Source: Flavobacterium sp. Leaf82 | GTDB taxonomy: Bacteria > Bacteroidota > Bacteroidia > Flavobacteriales > Flavobacteriaceae | NCBI RefSeq assembly: GCF_001422725.1 | Contig: NZ_LMMA01000023.1 | Span: forward strand, 27,593 to 91,592 | DNA length: 64,000 nucleotides | Direction of reading: 5' to 3' | Shown here: positions 36,552 through 45,640 of the stretch, in pieces | How the letters are laid out: each line of letters begins with the position of its first letter | Position numbering within the stretch: the first letter of the stretch is position 1 | Position numbers and translations under genes: made by a program | The notes under the pieces: model-generated | What the model was told of the DNA's origin: nothing | What the model saw: only the letters and a program-made list of their open reading frames with translations | Database searches by the model: none

Positions 36552-38075
36552 TTAGTTGGCATCCCACCAAACTTTATTCAGCCAGTCATTTTTTCCGCCC
36601 ATTCTTGATAAGGCTTCTAAATAATTCTTTTCGTTTTTCTGCATTTCATCATTTGGGTAATACAGACGAGTTGGAGTAACTCCTCCAGTTTCAGAATCCG
36701 GATTTGTTATTGGAACTAATTTTGGAAATCCGGTTCTTCTCCAGTTTGAATATGCTTCGATACTATTAAAGATGTAAGTAATCCAAAGTTGTGTTGCAAT
36801 TTGCTCTTTTTCTTGTCCCGCAACTAAAGGTTTAGCACTTAAATAAGTATTGATACTCGCCTGAGTGGCAGGTTCTGCTCCATAAATTTCTAATTGTTTG
36901 ATGCCTGCTTCTACTCCTTTTTTATAATAATCTGCTGCAACACCAGAAACCCAGCCTCTATAAGCAGCTTCTGCAAGTAACAATTGTGTTTCTGAATAAC
37001 TTACATGTAAAAAAGGCGTTGTTTTTTTCTTAAAATAAGATTGTATTCCTGAAGTTGAACTCGCTCCCATTGGAACTTCCCATTGAAAAAGTCCTGGCTT
37101 AACACCTTCATAAAGTATTTCTCCGGGTTGTATGGCGCCTCCGTAAGTAATACTGCTTGTTGTTTTAGGAGTTGCGTACATGGTTAATCTTGGATCTCCG
37201 TTGTCTCTTAAATAATTTATTACCAAAGTACTAAAGTGATCTCCATTTTCGTTGCCGTTAAGAGCGTACGCCAAACCGTTTCCTCTAAAATCTATAGACG
37301 CGGGATCATCATTAAAAGTAGCATCTAAGTGCTTCATGATACAATTATCAGCATTACTTTCAAAAACACCGGCTTGTAAGGCAGCTTTAACCTGCTTTTC
37401 TGCTTCGGCTGGTTTTACTTCAGAAATTCTCATTCCTAAACGTAATCTTAAGGTGTTGGCTAATTTTTTCCATTTAGTAATATCGCCATTATAGAACAAA
37501 TCCCCTTTTACAGTTCCGCCACCAGGATTTAATTGATTTTGAGCTTCTTCTAAATCTTTAAAAAACGATGCATAAATATCTTCCTGCTTGTCATATTTAG
37601 GAGTTACTATTGCTTTTGAGAAGCCTAATCCTGCCTCAGAATAAGGAATATCACCATAAATATCAGTCATACGCTGCGCTACCATTACTTTCATGATTTT
37701 ACCTACGGCATTCATATTTACAGTCTTTGGATCTCCGGCAGTTTTTTCAAGAATATCTACGACGTTTTTCAATTCATTTTGATAACCGTTTCTCCATAAA
37801 GCAGTTGCGTATCCGTCATCTTTCTTGAATTTGCTTCCAAACTCAGTTACGTTCCACGCACCCGCATAATGTTGCACAAAACCTCCTGAATAAATTAAAT
37901 TAGTTCTCCATTGATAGAATCCGTCACCGGACATACACAATTGAGTAAACGTAAGTTGTCCTGCCGGATTTGCTGTCAATGCCACCGGATCTTTTTCCAG
38001 TGCATCAAAATTTTCGGTACAGCCTACTGCGGTAAACAAGGTGAGTATGGCTATTATTATTTGTTTAAATTTCAT
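36552..38075 (-). CDS. cusDI: SusD/RagB-like surface lipoprotein (first pair)
   Basis: 507 residues. Lipobox TAVGC (Cys about 19) followed by TENFDALEKDP, again acidic next to the Cys as in surface-exported lipoproteins. SusD-like blocks: KVMVAQRMTDIYGDIPYSEAG, WKKLANTLRLRLGMRI, SETQLLLAEAAYRGWVSG. Only distantly similar to the second SusD in this locus, so it may bind a different oligomer length. 11 bp downstream of its SusC partner and position-equivalent to cusDI of F. johnsoniae. Confidence 0.93.
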   Translation of the reverse strand: MKFKQIIIAILTLFTAVGCTENFDALEKDPVALTANPAGQLTFTQLCMSGDGFYQWRTNLIYSGGFVQHYAGAWNVTEFGSKFKKDDGYATALWRNGYQNELKNVVDILEKTAGDPKTVNMNAVGKIMKVMVAQRMTDIYGDIPYSEAGLGFSKAIVTPKYDKQEDIYASFFKDLEEAQNQLNPGGGTVKGDLFYNGDITKWKKLANTLRLRLGMRISEVKPAEAEKQVKAALQAGVFESNADNCIMKHLDATFNDDPASIDFRGNGLAYALNGNENGDHFSTLVINYLRDNGDPRLTMYATPKTTSSITYGGAIQPGEILYEGVKPGLFQWEVPMGASSTSGIQSYFKKKTTPFLHVSYSETQLLLAEAAYRGWVSGVAADYYKKGVEAGIKQLEIYGAEPATQASINTYLSAKPLVAGQEKEQIATQLWITYIFNSIEAYSNWRRTGFPKLVPITNPDSETGGVTPTRLYYPNDEMQKNEKNYLEALSRMGGKNDWLNKVWWDAN

Positions 38076-38086
38076 AATTTCTTTTT

Positions 38087-41000
38087 TTAGAATGCAACTT
38101 TAATATTAAAACCATATGATCGTCTAAAAGGCAATGAACCATATTCAAAACCTTGTCCGTTTCCAGAAGTGTACATAGATTCCGGATCAATGTTTGGAAG
38201 ATCTTTACTAAAAGTCAATAAATTTCTGGCGAATGCTGATACATATATTGAGTTTATTTTTGCTCCGCCAAAAACGCTTTTTGGTATTGTATATCCCAAA
38301 CTAACTTCTCTTAATTTTACATATGAAGCATCATAAACAAATGGCGCCGGACTGTTGTTAAATACTGTATTCCAATAATCCTGAGGATTAACAGGAGTTG
38401 TATTTTTTACATAAACCGGATTAGCAGCCGTTCCTGTATTTACCACACCTTCTGCAACGTAACCCGCTGTAGGAACCCAAGTAGACTGGCTAAAATTAGG
38501 ATCATTAGCTATTGCTGTTGCTCTTGCATTATTATAAGCGTCTCTGCCTTCTGTAGTTACATCCAAAAGTCCTTTTGTTGCCGCAACTGAATTCGTCATA
38601 GAATATACATCCATACCAAATTTCATATCAACTAAAAATTGAAGCGTAACACCTTTGTAACTAAATCTATTCGTTAAACCAGCTGACCAATCCGGAAGCC
38701 CTTTTCCTAATGCTACTTTTTCATCTGTAAACAAGGGTAAACCATTTGCGCCAACTACTTTTTCGCCAGCTTCATTTCTTAAGAAATCTCTCCCCATAAT
38801 GGTTCCGTATTGACCGCCAACCTGAGCTACAATTGCTGCTCCTGCCCAACGAGCTTCAGATATTGTATAAGTATCAATATCCGGATGTAAGGAAAGAATT
38901 GAGTTTTTATTTTTTGAATAGTTCAAGTCAATTCCCCACTCAAAATCTTTAGTTTTTATTGGTGATCCTGATAAAAATATCTCTATACCTTCATTACGTA
39001 ATTTACCTGCATTTACAGAAATAAATTCGTATCCTGATGTTGCAGATGACGGTAAATCAAGTGTTTGATCTGATGTATCTTCGCGATAAACTGTAATATC
39101 AGCTTTTAATCTGTTTTTAAAGAAAGCTGTTTCAAGTCCAAATTCGATTCCGGCTTTTGACTGATACGTTAAATCCGGATTTGGTGCTGCAGAATTTTTA
39201 ATATTTACAACACTTTGTCCGTTGTAAGAAGCAAAAGTAGTATAGTTTAATGCATTTTTATACGCACCGGGAGCATTCGAAACTTCTGCCCACGATCCTC
39301 TTAGTTTACCATAAGAAAACGAATCACTCTGAATACCAAAAGCATCTGAGAATATAAAACCTAATGAAGCTGCAGGATAAAAAGCATCTTTGTTTATAAC
39401 ACTAAACCAGTCGTTTCTTCCTGTAAACTCAGCATATAAATATCCTTTATAATCAAACTTTGCTGCACCATATACAGAATTTGTTCTGGTTTTGGTTTCT
39501 ACAGGCGCATTTTCTGTCTGATTTACGAAGTTGCTGATATATTCAGTTCCGGGCTCAATAATTTTAGTTCCAAATCTTGAGTTTTGTTCTCTTCTAAAAT
39601 CTCGTCTGCTTGCTCCTAAAATTCCGGAGAAAGTAAAATCAGTTGCCAATTTAATATCACTAAAAGTGGCTATTAAATCCGTATTCATTTCTGATACATT
39701 GATATTATTTAAACCAAGATATCCTTCATCTCTCCCTGGCCACGTACTTCCTGCTGCCATAAAATCTTTTGCACTAAAAGCATAAGTATCAATACCGGTT
39801 CTTAAAGTCAAGGCAATCCATTTTTTTAACTGGTAAGTTCCTGTAACATTCCCAATAAAACGGTTTTTCTTAGAAGAGTTATGGTTTTCCTGAGTTGTAA
39901 AATAAGGGTTCAGCAAATACACATTACTGTTCCATGGATAGATTTCGCCAGTTTCCTCATTTTTATAATTCTTTAACCACGCCTGATCAATATTTGGAGC
40001 TAATCCGCTTAATGAATATCCAATATTATTAGGAGAATCTCCCAAACCCGGTCTGTTCTCTGTTACTTCGGCAATATAATTTACATTAGAATCCAACGTA
40101 AATTTATCCGATTTTAAAGTCGCACTCAAACTGGCATCGTTTCTTTCTAAACCTGAACCCGGAATAACATCATCATTGTTTAGGTTATTATAACCAAAAC
40201 GCACAAAGGCATTTTCGCTACCTCCGGAAACTGCAACACCATTTGTTGTTGTAAATCCGGTTCTGAAAAAATCCTGAATATTATTTTCAACCCTTGCGTA
40301 AGGTTTCATAGAACCATCAAATATTTTTACTTGTTGTCCTACAGTTTCAGAAAATTTAGGTCCCCACGCATTTGTAGTATATCCGTAAATCTCAGTAGGA
40401 GCTTTTGTAGGATCCGGTAAAGCACCATTTGATCCTGTACCATATTCATTTTGAAAATCCGAATATTTAGCATTTACGCGATCAAAGCTCACTCCGCTTG
40501 TAAGTTCAACCTGAAGTTTTCCTTTAGTTCCTTTTTTGGTTGTAATCAAAATTACACCATTCAAAGCTCTTGAACCGTACAAAGCCGCAGCAGCCGCTCC
40601 TTTTAGCACTGTAAGACTTTCGATATTATTTGGATTTATCCCGGAAATTCCGTCTCCGTTATCACGTCCGTCAAACCATTTGCTTGTTGCAGCACTATCA
40701 TTAGACAAACCGCCATTATCAATAGGAATTCCATCTACAATATAAAGCGGTTGATTACTCTCGCCTATACTTGATATTCCTCTAATAATAACTCTTGTAC
40801 TCCCTGCAACTCCAGTTGCCGGGATCGAAACATCTACTCCGGCTACTCTTCCTGAAAGTGCCGTAGTTACATTTGTTGTAATTACTTTATTTAATTGGTC
40901 TCCTTTTACATCCTGAACGGCGTAACCCAATTCTTTCTTTTGTCTCTTAATACCCAAAGCAGTAACTACAACCTCATTCAAATTTTGAGCATCCTCCGTC

Positions 41001-41275
41001 AGCACAACATTTACAGTAGCAGAACCCGCTACAGTTACTGTTTTAGTTTTAATACCGATGTACGAAAAAACAAGTACATCACCTGCTGATGCCTGTATCG
41101 CATACATTCCGTCATAATCAGACTGGGTTGCTGTTTTTCCGCCTTGAATAATAATACTTACTCCCGGCAGTGGCAATCCGTTTTGATCGCTTACTAAACC
41201 TTTAATTGTTTTTACCTGGGCAACCGAAAATTGCGCGGTAAATACAATCATAAAGATTAACATAATTTGTTTCAT
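38087..41275 (-). CDS. cusCI: SusC/RagA TonB-dependent transporter (first pair)
   Basis: 1062 residues from MKQIMLIFMIVF (41275); a frame reaching 41326 is rejected since the -7 box lies at 41303-41310. Signal peptide, carboxypeptidase-regulatory-like domain (KGLVSDQNGLPLPGVSI), LNEVVVTALGIKR, plug with RVIIRGISSIGESNQPLYIVDG, beta-barrel ending FNIKVAF. Outer-membrane import of chitin oligomers together with the adjacent SusD. First gene of the minus-strand chitin run; divergent from the two-component genes, and its promoter block (41303-41405) lies in the shared intergenic region. Confidence 0.95.
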   Translation of the reverse strand: MKQIMLIFMIVFTAQFSVAQVKTIKGLVSDQNGLPLPGVSIIIQGGKTATQSDYDGMYAIQASAGDVLVFSYIGIKTKTVTVAGSATVNVVLTEDAQNLNEVVVTALGIKRQKKELGYAVQDVKGDQLNKVITTNVTTALSGRVAGVDVSIPATGVAGSTRVIIRGISSIGESNQPLYIVDGIPIDNGGLSNDSAATSKWFDGRDNGDGISGINPNNIESLTVLKGAAAAALYGSRALNGVILITTKKGTKGKLQVELTSGVSFDRVNAKYSDFQNEYGTGSNGALPDPTKAPTEIYGYTTNAWGPKFSETVGQQVKIFDGSMKPYARVENNIQDFFRTGFTTTNGVAVSGGSENAFVRFGYNNLNNDDVIPGSGLERNDASLSATLKSDKFTLDSNVNYIAEVTENRPGLGDSPNNIGYSLSGLAPNIDQAWLKNYKNEETGEIYPWNSNVYLLNPYFTTQENHNSSKKNRFIGNVTGTYQLKKWIALTLRTGIDTYAFSAKDFMAAGSTWPGRDEGYLGLNNINVSEMNTDLIATFSDIKLATDFTFSGILGASRRDFRREQNSRFGTKIIEPGTEYISNFVNQTENAPVETKTRTNSVYGAAKFDYKGYLYAEFTGRNDWFSVINKDAFYPAASLGFIFSDAFGIQSDSFSYGKLRGSWAEVSNAPGAYKNALNYTTFASYNGQSVVNIKNSAAPNPDLTYQSKAGIEFGLETAFFKNRLKADITVYREDTSDQTLDLPSSATSGYEFISVNAGKLRNEGIEIFLSGSPIKTKDFEWGIDLNYSKNKNSILSLHPDIDTYTISEARWAGAAIVAQVGGQYGTIMGRDFLRNEAGEKVVGANGLPLFTDEKVALGKGLPDWSAGLTNRFSYKGVTLQFLVDMKFGMDVYSMTNSVAATKGLLDVTTEGRDAYNNARATAIANDPNFSQSTWVPTAGYVAEGVVNTGTAANPVYVKNTTPVNPQDYWNTVFNNSPAPFVYDASYVKLREVSLGYTIPKSVFGGAKINSIYVSAFARNLLTFSKDLPNIDPESMYTSGNGQGFEYGSLPFRRSYGFNIKVAF

Positions 41276-41302
41276 TTTATCATGGTTTTGTTGGTTAAGC
41301 CA

Positions 41303-41310
41303 TAAATTTA
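41303..41310 (-). promoter_or_regulatory. -7 box of the cusCI promoter
   Basis: TAAATTTA, 28 bp downstream of the direct repeats, 27 bp before the ATG at 41275. Confidence 0.55.
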
Positions 41311-41338
41311 TTGTTAAAATTAACATAAATAAAACATT

Positions 41339-41405
41339 TTAAACAAACAACACAAAACCTTAAACGAACGACTCAAATCATTCAATAATGCGTTTTACGA
41401 AAACG
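41339..41405 (-). promoter_or_regulatory. Predicted LytTR response-regulator site of cusCI
   Basis: Minus-strand order: inverted repeat CGTTTTCGTAAAACG (41391-41405), 18 bp, GTCGTTCGTTTAA (41360-41372), 8 bp, GTTGTTTGTTTAA (41339-41351). 27 of 32 bases of the core (41360-41391) are identical to the cusCII site. Confidence 0.7.
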
Positions 41406-41507
41406 ATATCCTCTAAAAATAATTTAATTTTAATCTTTTTTTCCAAATTTTTATTCAAAAGAATTGCGTTTTAGCAAGTAATTGTTTAAAGTTGCACAAT
41501 AATTACA

Positions 41508-42596
41508 TTGACCAAGCCAATAACAATAAACCATTCCGTAAAGTTGACTGAAATTCAGAAATTAAAATTTGATATTAAACTTAAAAATCACTTTTGGTTT
41601 TGGGGCAGCTATTTCACTCTTAACTTTTTACGTTGGGGAGCTTACTTTAATGACTATCCTTATTCGTTTAAATCGAACTTGATTGAGTTCTCTTTACACA
41701 TTCCTCTGGTTTATTTTAATCTTTTTGTTTTAGTACCTCGTTTTGTACTTAAACAGAAATATATTCAATATACATTTTCTTTAATAGTAAGCCTTTTTGG
41801 AATTTACTTATTAAAAACAGCCCTTACCTATTATATTATCTCAGAAAATATCTGGCCTGAAGCAAACAGAGAATACCATCCTTTTGAAATTAATCATATC
41901 GTAGCGGTTTGTATTGGAGAATTGTATGTTCTCGCCATGGCTTCATCTGTTTATCTGACATTGACATGGTTAAGAGAACGTGAAAGAAACCGATCATTAA
42001 GAGAAAATCAGTTTAAAATAAAATTGAAATATCTGGAGAATCAAATTCAGCCGCATTTCTTTTTCAATACCTTAAATAATCTATACGCTTTATCACTAGA
42101 ATCTTCTGATAAGGTTCCGGATGTAATTATAAAACTGTCAAATTTGATGGAATATGTTTTATATGATGTAAAAGGAACCAAATTTGTTCCATTAATAAAA
42201 GAGATAGATTACATTCAAAATTATATCGAAATTGAGAAGCTACGCTTTGAAAACGTTGAAGTTACCATAAACTTAGAATCAAATATAGAAGATATCGTTG
42301 TACCGCCGTTAATATTCATTTCATTGGTCGAAAATGCCTTTAAACATGGAGGAGTTAACAATAATAACCTGAAAATTAAGATCAATTGTAAAGTTATTGA
42401 CAATAAAATGTTAGATTTTGAAATCTTAAATAATTTTGTAATTTCACAAAATCTTAATACGAAAGGCGGAATTGGTTTAGTTAATACCAAGAAAAGATTA
42501 AAATTAATTTATAAAAGCAATTTCAGTTTAAAACATAAAACGAAATTAAATTACTATATAATCCGTTTGCAAATACCTATTAATAATGAAGATTAA
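41508..42596 (+). CDS. LytS-type sensor histidine kinase of the chitin locus
   Basis: 362 residues from a TTG start (no upstream ATG in frame). Four hydrophobic segments (about 30-160) form the sensor; no periplasmic domain of size. The His_kinase region begins LKYLENQIQPHFFFNTLNN with the phospho-acceptor H183, then an HATPase domain with FISLVENAFKHGGV (N box) and KGGIGLVNTKKRLKLIY. Such LytS/YehU-type kinases pair with LytTR regulators. Overlaps the regulator gene by 11 bp and is divergent from cusCI. The signal is unknown; a chitin breakdown product is the natural guess. Confidence 0.92.
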   Translation: MTKPITINHSVKLTEIQKLKFDIKLKNHFWFWGSYFTLNFLRWGAYFNDYPYSFKSNLIEFSLHIPLVYFNLFVLVPRFVLKQKYIQYTFSLIVSLFGIYLLKTALTYYIISENIWPEANREYHPFEINHIVAVCIGELYVLAMASSVYLTLTWLRERERNRSLRENQFKIKLKYLENQIQPHFFFNTLNNLYALSLESSDKVPDVIIKLSNLMEYVLYDVKGTKFVPLIKEIDYIQNYIEIEKLRFENVEVTINLESNIEDIVVPPLIFISLVENAFKHGGVNNNNLKIKINCKVIDNKMLDFEILNNFVISQNLNTKGGIGLVNTKKRLKLIYKSNFSLKHKTKLNYYIIRLQIPINNED

Positions 42597-43287
42597 ATGC
42601 GTGTTGATTGATGATGAGCCATTAGCAATCAAAGTCCTGCAAAATTATTTTACAAATTTTACAGACTTTGAAGTCATTGGTACATTCAATAATTCTCTGG
42701 AAGCGCTTGATTTTATAAACAGTACAGCTGTTGATGCCGTCTTTTTAGACATCAATATGCCTATGATGACAGGTTTTGAACTCATAAGTTTAATCGAAAA
42801 CAAGACTAAAGTTATTATTACTACTGCTTTTAGAGAATTTGCTGCCGAAAGCTACGATCTTGATGTTTTAGATTATTTAGTAAAACCAATTCCGTTACCA
42901 CGATTTATAAAATGCATCAATAAAATTACAACCGAGTACAATTTAAAAAACAATATTAAGGTTGAAACCACAAAAGGAGATTCTCATATTTTTATCAAAG
43001 TCGATAAAAAAATGATGAAAATTAATATTGAAGAAATTTTATTTGTCGAAGGAATGAAGGAATATATCAAGGTCGTTACGCCTGATAAAACTTATATTAC
43101 CCATAAATCACTGACTTCGTTGTCTGAAGAATTGCCGGCAGATCGTTTTTTACGAATTCATAAATCATACGTAATTGCACTAAACAAGGTAAAATCTATC
43201 GAAGGAAACCGCATTCAGATCCAGTCTTACACCATTCCTATAGGCAGAAATTACAGTAAAGAGGTCAAAAACAAAATTCTTGAATAA
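42586..43287 (+). CDS. LytTR-family response regulator of the chitin locus
   Basis: 233 residues. Receiver domain (about 1-115) with acidic pocket IDDE, phospho-acceptor D55 in FLDINMP, and VKPIPLPRF; LytTR DNA-binding domain (about 130-233): IFIKVDKKMMKINIEEILFVEGMKEYIKVVT, THKSLTSLSEELP, FLRIHKSYVIALNKV. LytTR proteins bind imperfect direct repeats spaced by about two helical turns; such repeats occur before cusCI, cusCII and the MFS gene. Translationally coupled to the kinase (11-bp overlap). Confidence 0.93.
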   Translation: MKIKCVLIDDEPLAIKVLQNYFTNFTDFEVIGTFNNSLEALDFINSTAVDAVFLDINMPMMTGFELISLIENKTKVIITTAFREFAAESYDLDVLDYLVKPIPLPRFIKCINKITTEYNLKNNIKVETTKGDSHIFIKVDKKMMKINIEEILFVEGMKEYIKVVTPDKTYITHKSLTSLSEELPADRFLRIHKSYVIALNKVKSIEGNRIQIQSYTIPIGRNYSKEVKNKILE

Positions 43288-43330
43288 ATTCTCATTCACA
43301 ATTTCATTTTATAACTCGGTAAAAATTAAC

Positions 43331-43383
43331 ACATTGTTGAAAAAATGATGCCGTTGGTTTAAATTTAACATTATTTGTGCCTT
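43331..43383 (+). promoter_or_regulatory. Weaker third copy of the chitin-locus regulatory site, before the MFS gene
   Basis: The 32-base core at 43331-43362 (ACATTGTTGA... ending CCGTTGGTTTAA) matches the cusCI core at 22 of 32 positions without gaps. The second direct repeat (43371-43383) and the inverted repeat are weak. Confidence 0.5.
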
Positions 43384-43411
43384 TTTATTTTTTTTTGATA
43401 CACTTAACAAA

Positions 43412-43419
43412 TATATTTA
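43412..43419 (+). promoter_or_regulatory. -7 box of the MFS transporter promoter
   Basis: TATATTTA lies precisely where the cusC register predicts (28 bp after the second direct-repeat position); 44 bp before the ATG. Confidence 0.5.
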
Positions 43420-43463
43420 CGGTCTTCAAAAAACAATAAAATAAAAAATTAACCTCTTAAATT

Positions 43464-44936
43464 ATGAGTTCAGAAAATGTTCAAACCAAATGGGGACAGT
43501 TTATCTCGTTGATAATTGTTTTCTTCTTTTGGGGTTTTGTTGGTTCAGCCAATGATATCCTGATTCCAGTATTCAAAAAAGTATTCACTTTATCACAAGT
43601 ACAATCGCAATTAGTAGCGTGGGCATTTTATGCTGCGTACTTTGTAGGATCTGTAATTTTCTTTTTAGTATCCTTAAAAGTAGATGTTTTACAAAAATTT
43701 GGATACAAAAAAACTTTATCTGCCGGTTTACTTCTTTCAGCAGTTGGATCATTTTTATTTATTCCTGCTGCAACAATGGAAAGTTTCCCTTTCTTTTTAA
43801 CAGCTTTATTTACTGTAGGTTTAGGATTCTCAATACAACAAATTGTTGCAAATCCACTGGCTATTAAAATGGGAAGCCCTCAAACAGGAGCGCACCGTTT
43901 GACTTTGGCTGGAGGTATCAACTCTTTTGGAACAACAATTGGAGCTATCCTTTTAGGAATCGCTTTGTTTGGAATGGGAGATAACAAAAACACATCACTT
44001 TCATTAGAAGATATCAAATTACCTTTCGTTATTCTTGGGCTTGCATTTATTGTAGTTGCTATTTTCATGAACTTCTCTAAAATCGAAGATCCTGCGAAAG
44101 AAGAGGAAGAAGTAGTTAAAGTAGCACACGAAAAATTCAACATCCTGGATTACCCACAATTATATCTAGGAATGTTAGGAATCTTTATATATGTTGGAAC
44201 TGAGGTTACAATTATTAGTAATTTACCGGCGTTGCTTCATACAGCAGAATTTGGAAACGTATTAGAAGATGCCATTGCGCCATTTATCGCCTTGTATTGG
44301 GGAAGTTTAATGATTGGTCGCTGGAATGGTGGAGTTAACGTTTTTAATACTTCAAACTTAGTAAACACGGCATTAAAATTTATTGTACCAGCTGTAGCAT
44401 TTGGAGTAATTATTGGAGCTAATATTTTTGCTGCACATGATGTTTCTGCATTTTACATTTACCCAATCTGGATCTTATTGTTTATCGCTGTAAGCTTTGT
44501 AGGTGGTAAAAATGCCGGAAAAACATTAATGCTTTTCGGAATATCAGGTTTATTAATGATGGTTGCGGGATTAGTCTGGCCAGATCCATCAATTGCTAAA
44601 TTCTTCTTTATCTCAGGAGGTTTATTTTTATCTATCATGTGGCCATCGATATTCGATTTAGCTATTGCAGGATTAGGAAAAAACACAGGAAAAGCATCTT
44701 CATTCTTAATTATGATGATTCTTGGTGGTGGAGTTATTCCATTAATCCAGGGAAGTATCTGCGATATTGATCTTACAAGCCCGGGAGGAATCTTCGGAAT
44801 CACATGGACTCACTTCTCTTATATCGTTCCACTTCTTGGATTTGCTTATTTAGGATTCTACGGTTTCTATTGCCCTAAAATCTTAAAAAGACAAGGAATT
44901 GACCATAACGTTCAAAGCGAAGGCGGAGGTCACTAA
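43464..44936 (+). CDS. FHS-family sugar MFS transporter, probable N-acetylglucosamine permease
   Basis: 490 residues, about 12 transmembrane helices. FucP/GluP-like features: FFFWGFVGSANDILIPVFKK at helix 1, GFSIQQIVANPLAIKMG, RLTLAGGINSFGTTIGAILLG, and EVTIISNLPALLH. Family members carry fucose, glucose/galactose or GlcNAc with protons or sodium. Location at the end of the chitin locus and the shared promoter element point to GlcNAc uptake across the inner membrane. It follows the regulator gene by 176 bp with its own promoter and ends at a strong bidirectional terminator. Confidence 0.9.
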   Translation: MSSENVQTKWGQFISLIIVFFFWGFVGSANDILIPVFKKVFTLSQVQSQLVAWAFYAAYFVGSVIFFLVSLKVDVLQKFGYKKTLSAGLLLSAVGSFLFIPAATMESFPFFLTALFTVGLGFSIQQIVANPLAIKMGSPQTGAHRLTLAGGINSFGTTIGAILLGIALFGMGDNKNTSLSLEDIKLPFVILGLAFIVVAIFMNFSKIEDPAKEEEEVVKVAHEKFNILDYPQLYLGMLGIFIYVGTEVTIISNLPALLHTAEFGNVLEDAIAPFIALYWGSLMIGRWNGGVNVFNTSNLVNTALKFIVPAVAFGVIIGANIFAAHDVSAFYIYPIWILLFIAVSFVGGKNAGKTLMLFGISGLLMMVAGLVWPDPSIAKFFFISGGLFLSIMWPSIFDLAIAGLGKNTGKASSFLIMMILGGGVIPLIQGSICDIDLTSPGGIFGITWTHFSYIVPLLGFAYLGFYGFYCPKILKRQGIDHNVQSEGGGH

Positions 44937-44953
44937 GCCAAAAAATAAAAGAT

Positions 44954-45002
44954 AAAAAAATCCCAAATTCTAATTCACAAAATTAGAATTTGGGATTTTT
45001 TA
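44954..45002. terminator. Bidirectional terminator after the MFS gene
   Basis: Long perfect stem around TCCCAAATTCTAATT / AATTAGAATTTGGGA with T-runs outward on both strands, between convergent genes. Confidence 0.85.
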
Positions 45003-45053
45003 TTCGTCAAAGAAAAAATCTTAGAACCTCAGAACCTTAGCATCTTAGAACCT

Positions 45054-45551
45054 CTATTTAGCATTAATAACATTCTTCAAATTCTGCTTAAAAACGTCTT
45101 TGTTTTTCTGTGATAACGTATAAACAACATCTTTATCAGCATGAACAATTACCTTGTCTATATTCGCTTCTAAAAGTGCTTTTGGATCTTTTATTTTCAA
45201 CGTGCAAGCTCCGTCAAAAAAGCCATCATCTTCAATAATTTTTTTAGCTTCGATAATAGTTCCGTCGCTCAATACTGCTGAAATAGTCATTGTTTTATTA
45301 AGCGTTTTCGAATAAAAACCATCCATAACCAACATTAGCCGATAAGAATTTTTCAATTCCGGACCTTTAAATTCATGACGTGTAATATTGTAACGCAAAC
45401 CTTTTGCCAGAGACTGAAAATGTACAGAACAATCCAGTTCAAAACTCGCGACATCACCGACTTCACTAACTTGTTTTATTATTTTAGCAGCTTGTGCATT
45501 TACAGAAATACCAATAATCAAAAACACAAAAATTAAAACGACTTTTTTCAT
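45054..45551 (-). CDS. Secreted protein of unknown function
   Basis: 165 residues from MKKVVLIFVFLIIGISVNAQ (45551); an upstream in-frame ATG at 45572 would spoil the signal peptide. After cleavage: a mature domain with predicted beta-strands (VASFELDCSVHFQSLAKGLRYNITRHEF; LMLVMDGFYSKTL; TISAVLSDGTIIEAKKI; GACTLKIKD) and a helical Lys-rich end. Two Cys. No family recognised. Expected in the periplasm. Single gene, downstream of the aldolase gene from which a terminator separates it. Confidence 0.75.
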   Translation of the reverse strand: MKKVVLIFVFLIIGISVNAQAAKIIKQVSEVGDVASFELDCSVHFQSLAKGLRYNITRHEFKGPELKNSYRLMLVMDGFYSKTLNKTMTISAVLSDGTIIEAKKIIEDDGFFDGACTLKIKDPKALLEANIDKVIVHADKDVVYTLSQKNKDVFKQNLKNVINAK

Positions 45552-45581
45552 ATGTATTTCTTTTTGAGACATATAAAAGTA

Positions 45582-45620
45582 AAAAAAAATCACCACCTTT
45601 TTTTAAAAGATGGCGATTTT
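45582..45620 (-). terminator. Terminator of the aldolase gene
   Basis: AAATCRCCA arms (about 45587-45597 and 45610-45620) form a stem; TTTTTTTTT follows on the minus strand. Confidence 0.6.
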
Positions 45621-45640
45621 ATATTTTAAATACCTGAGTA

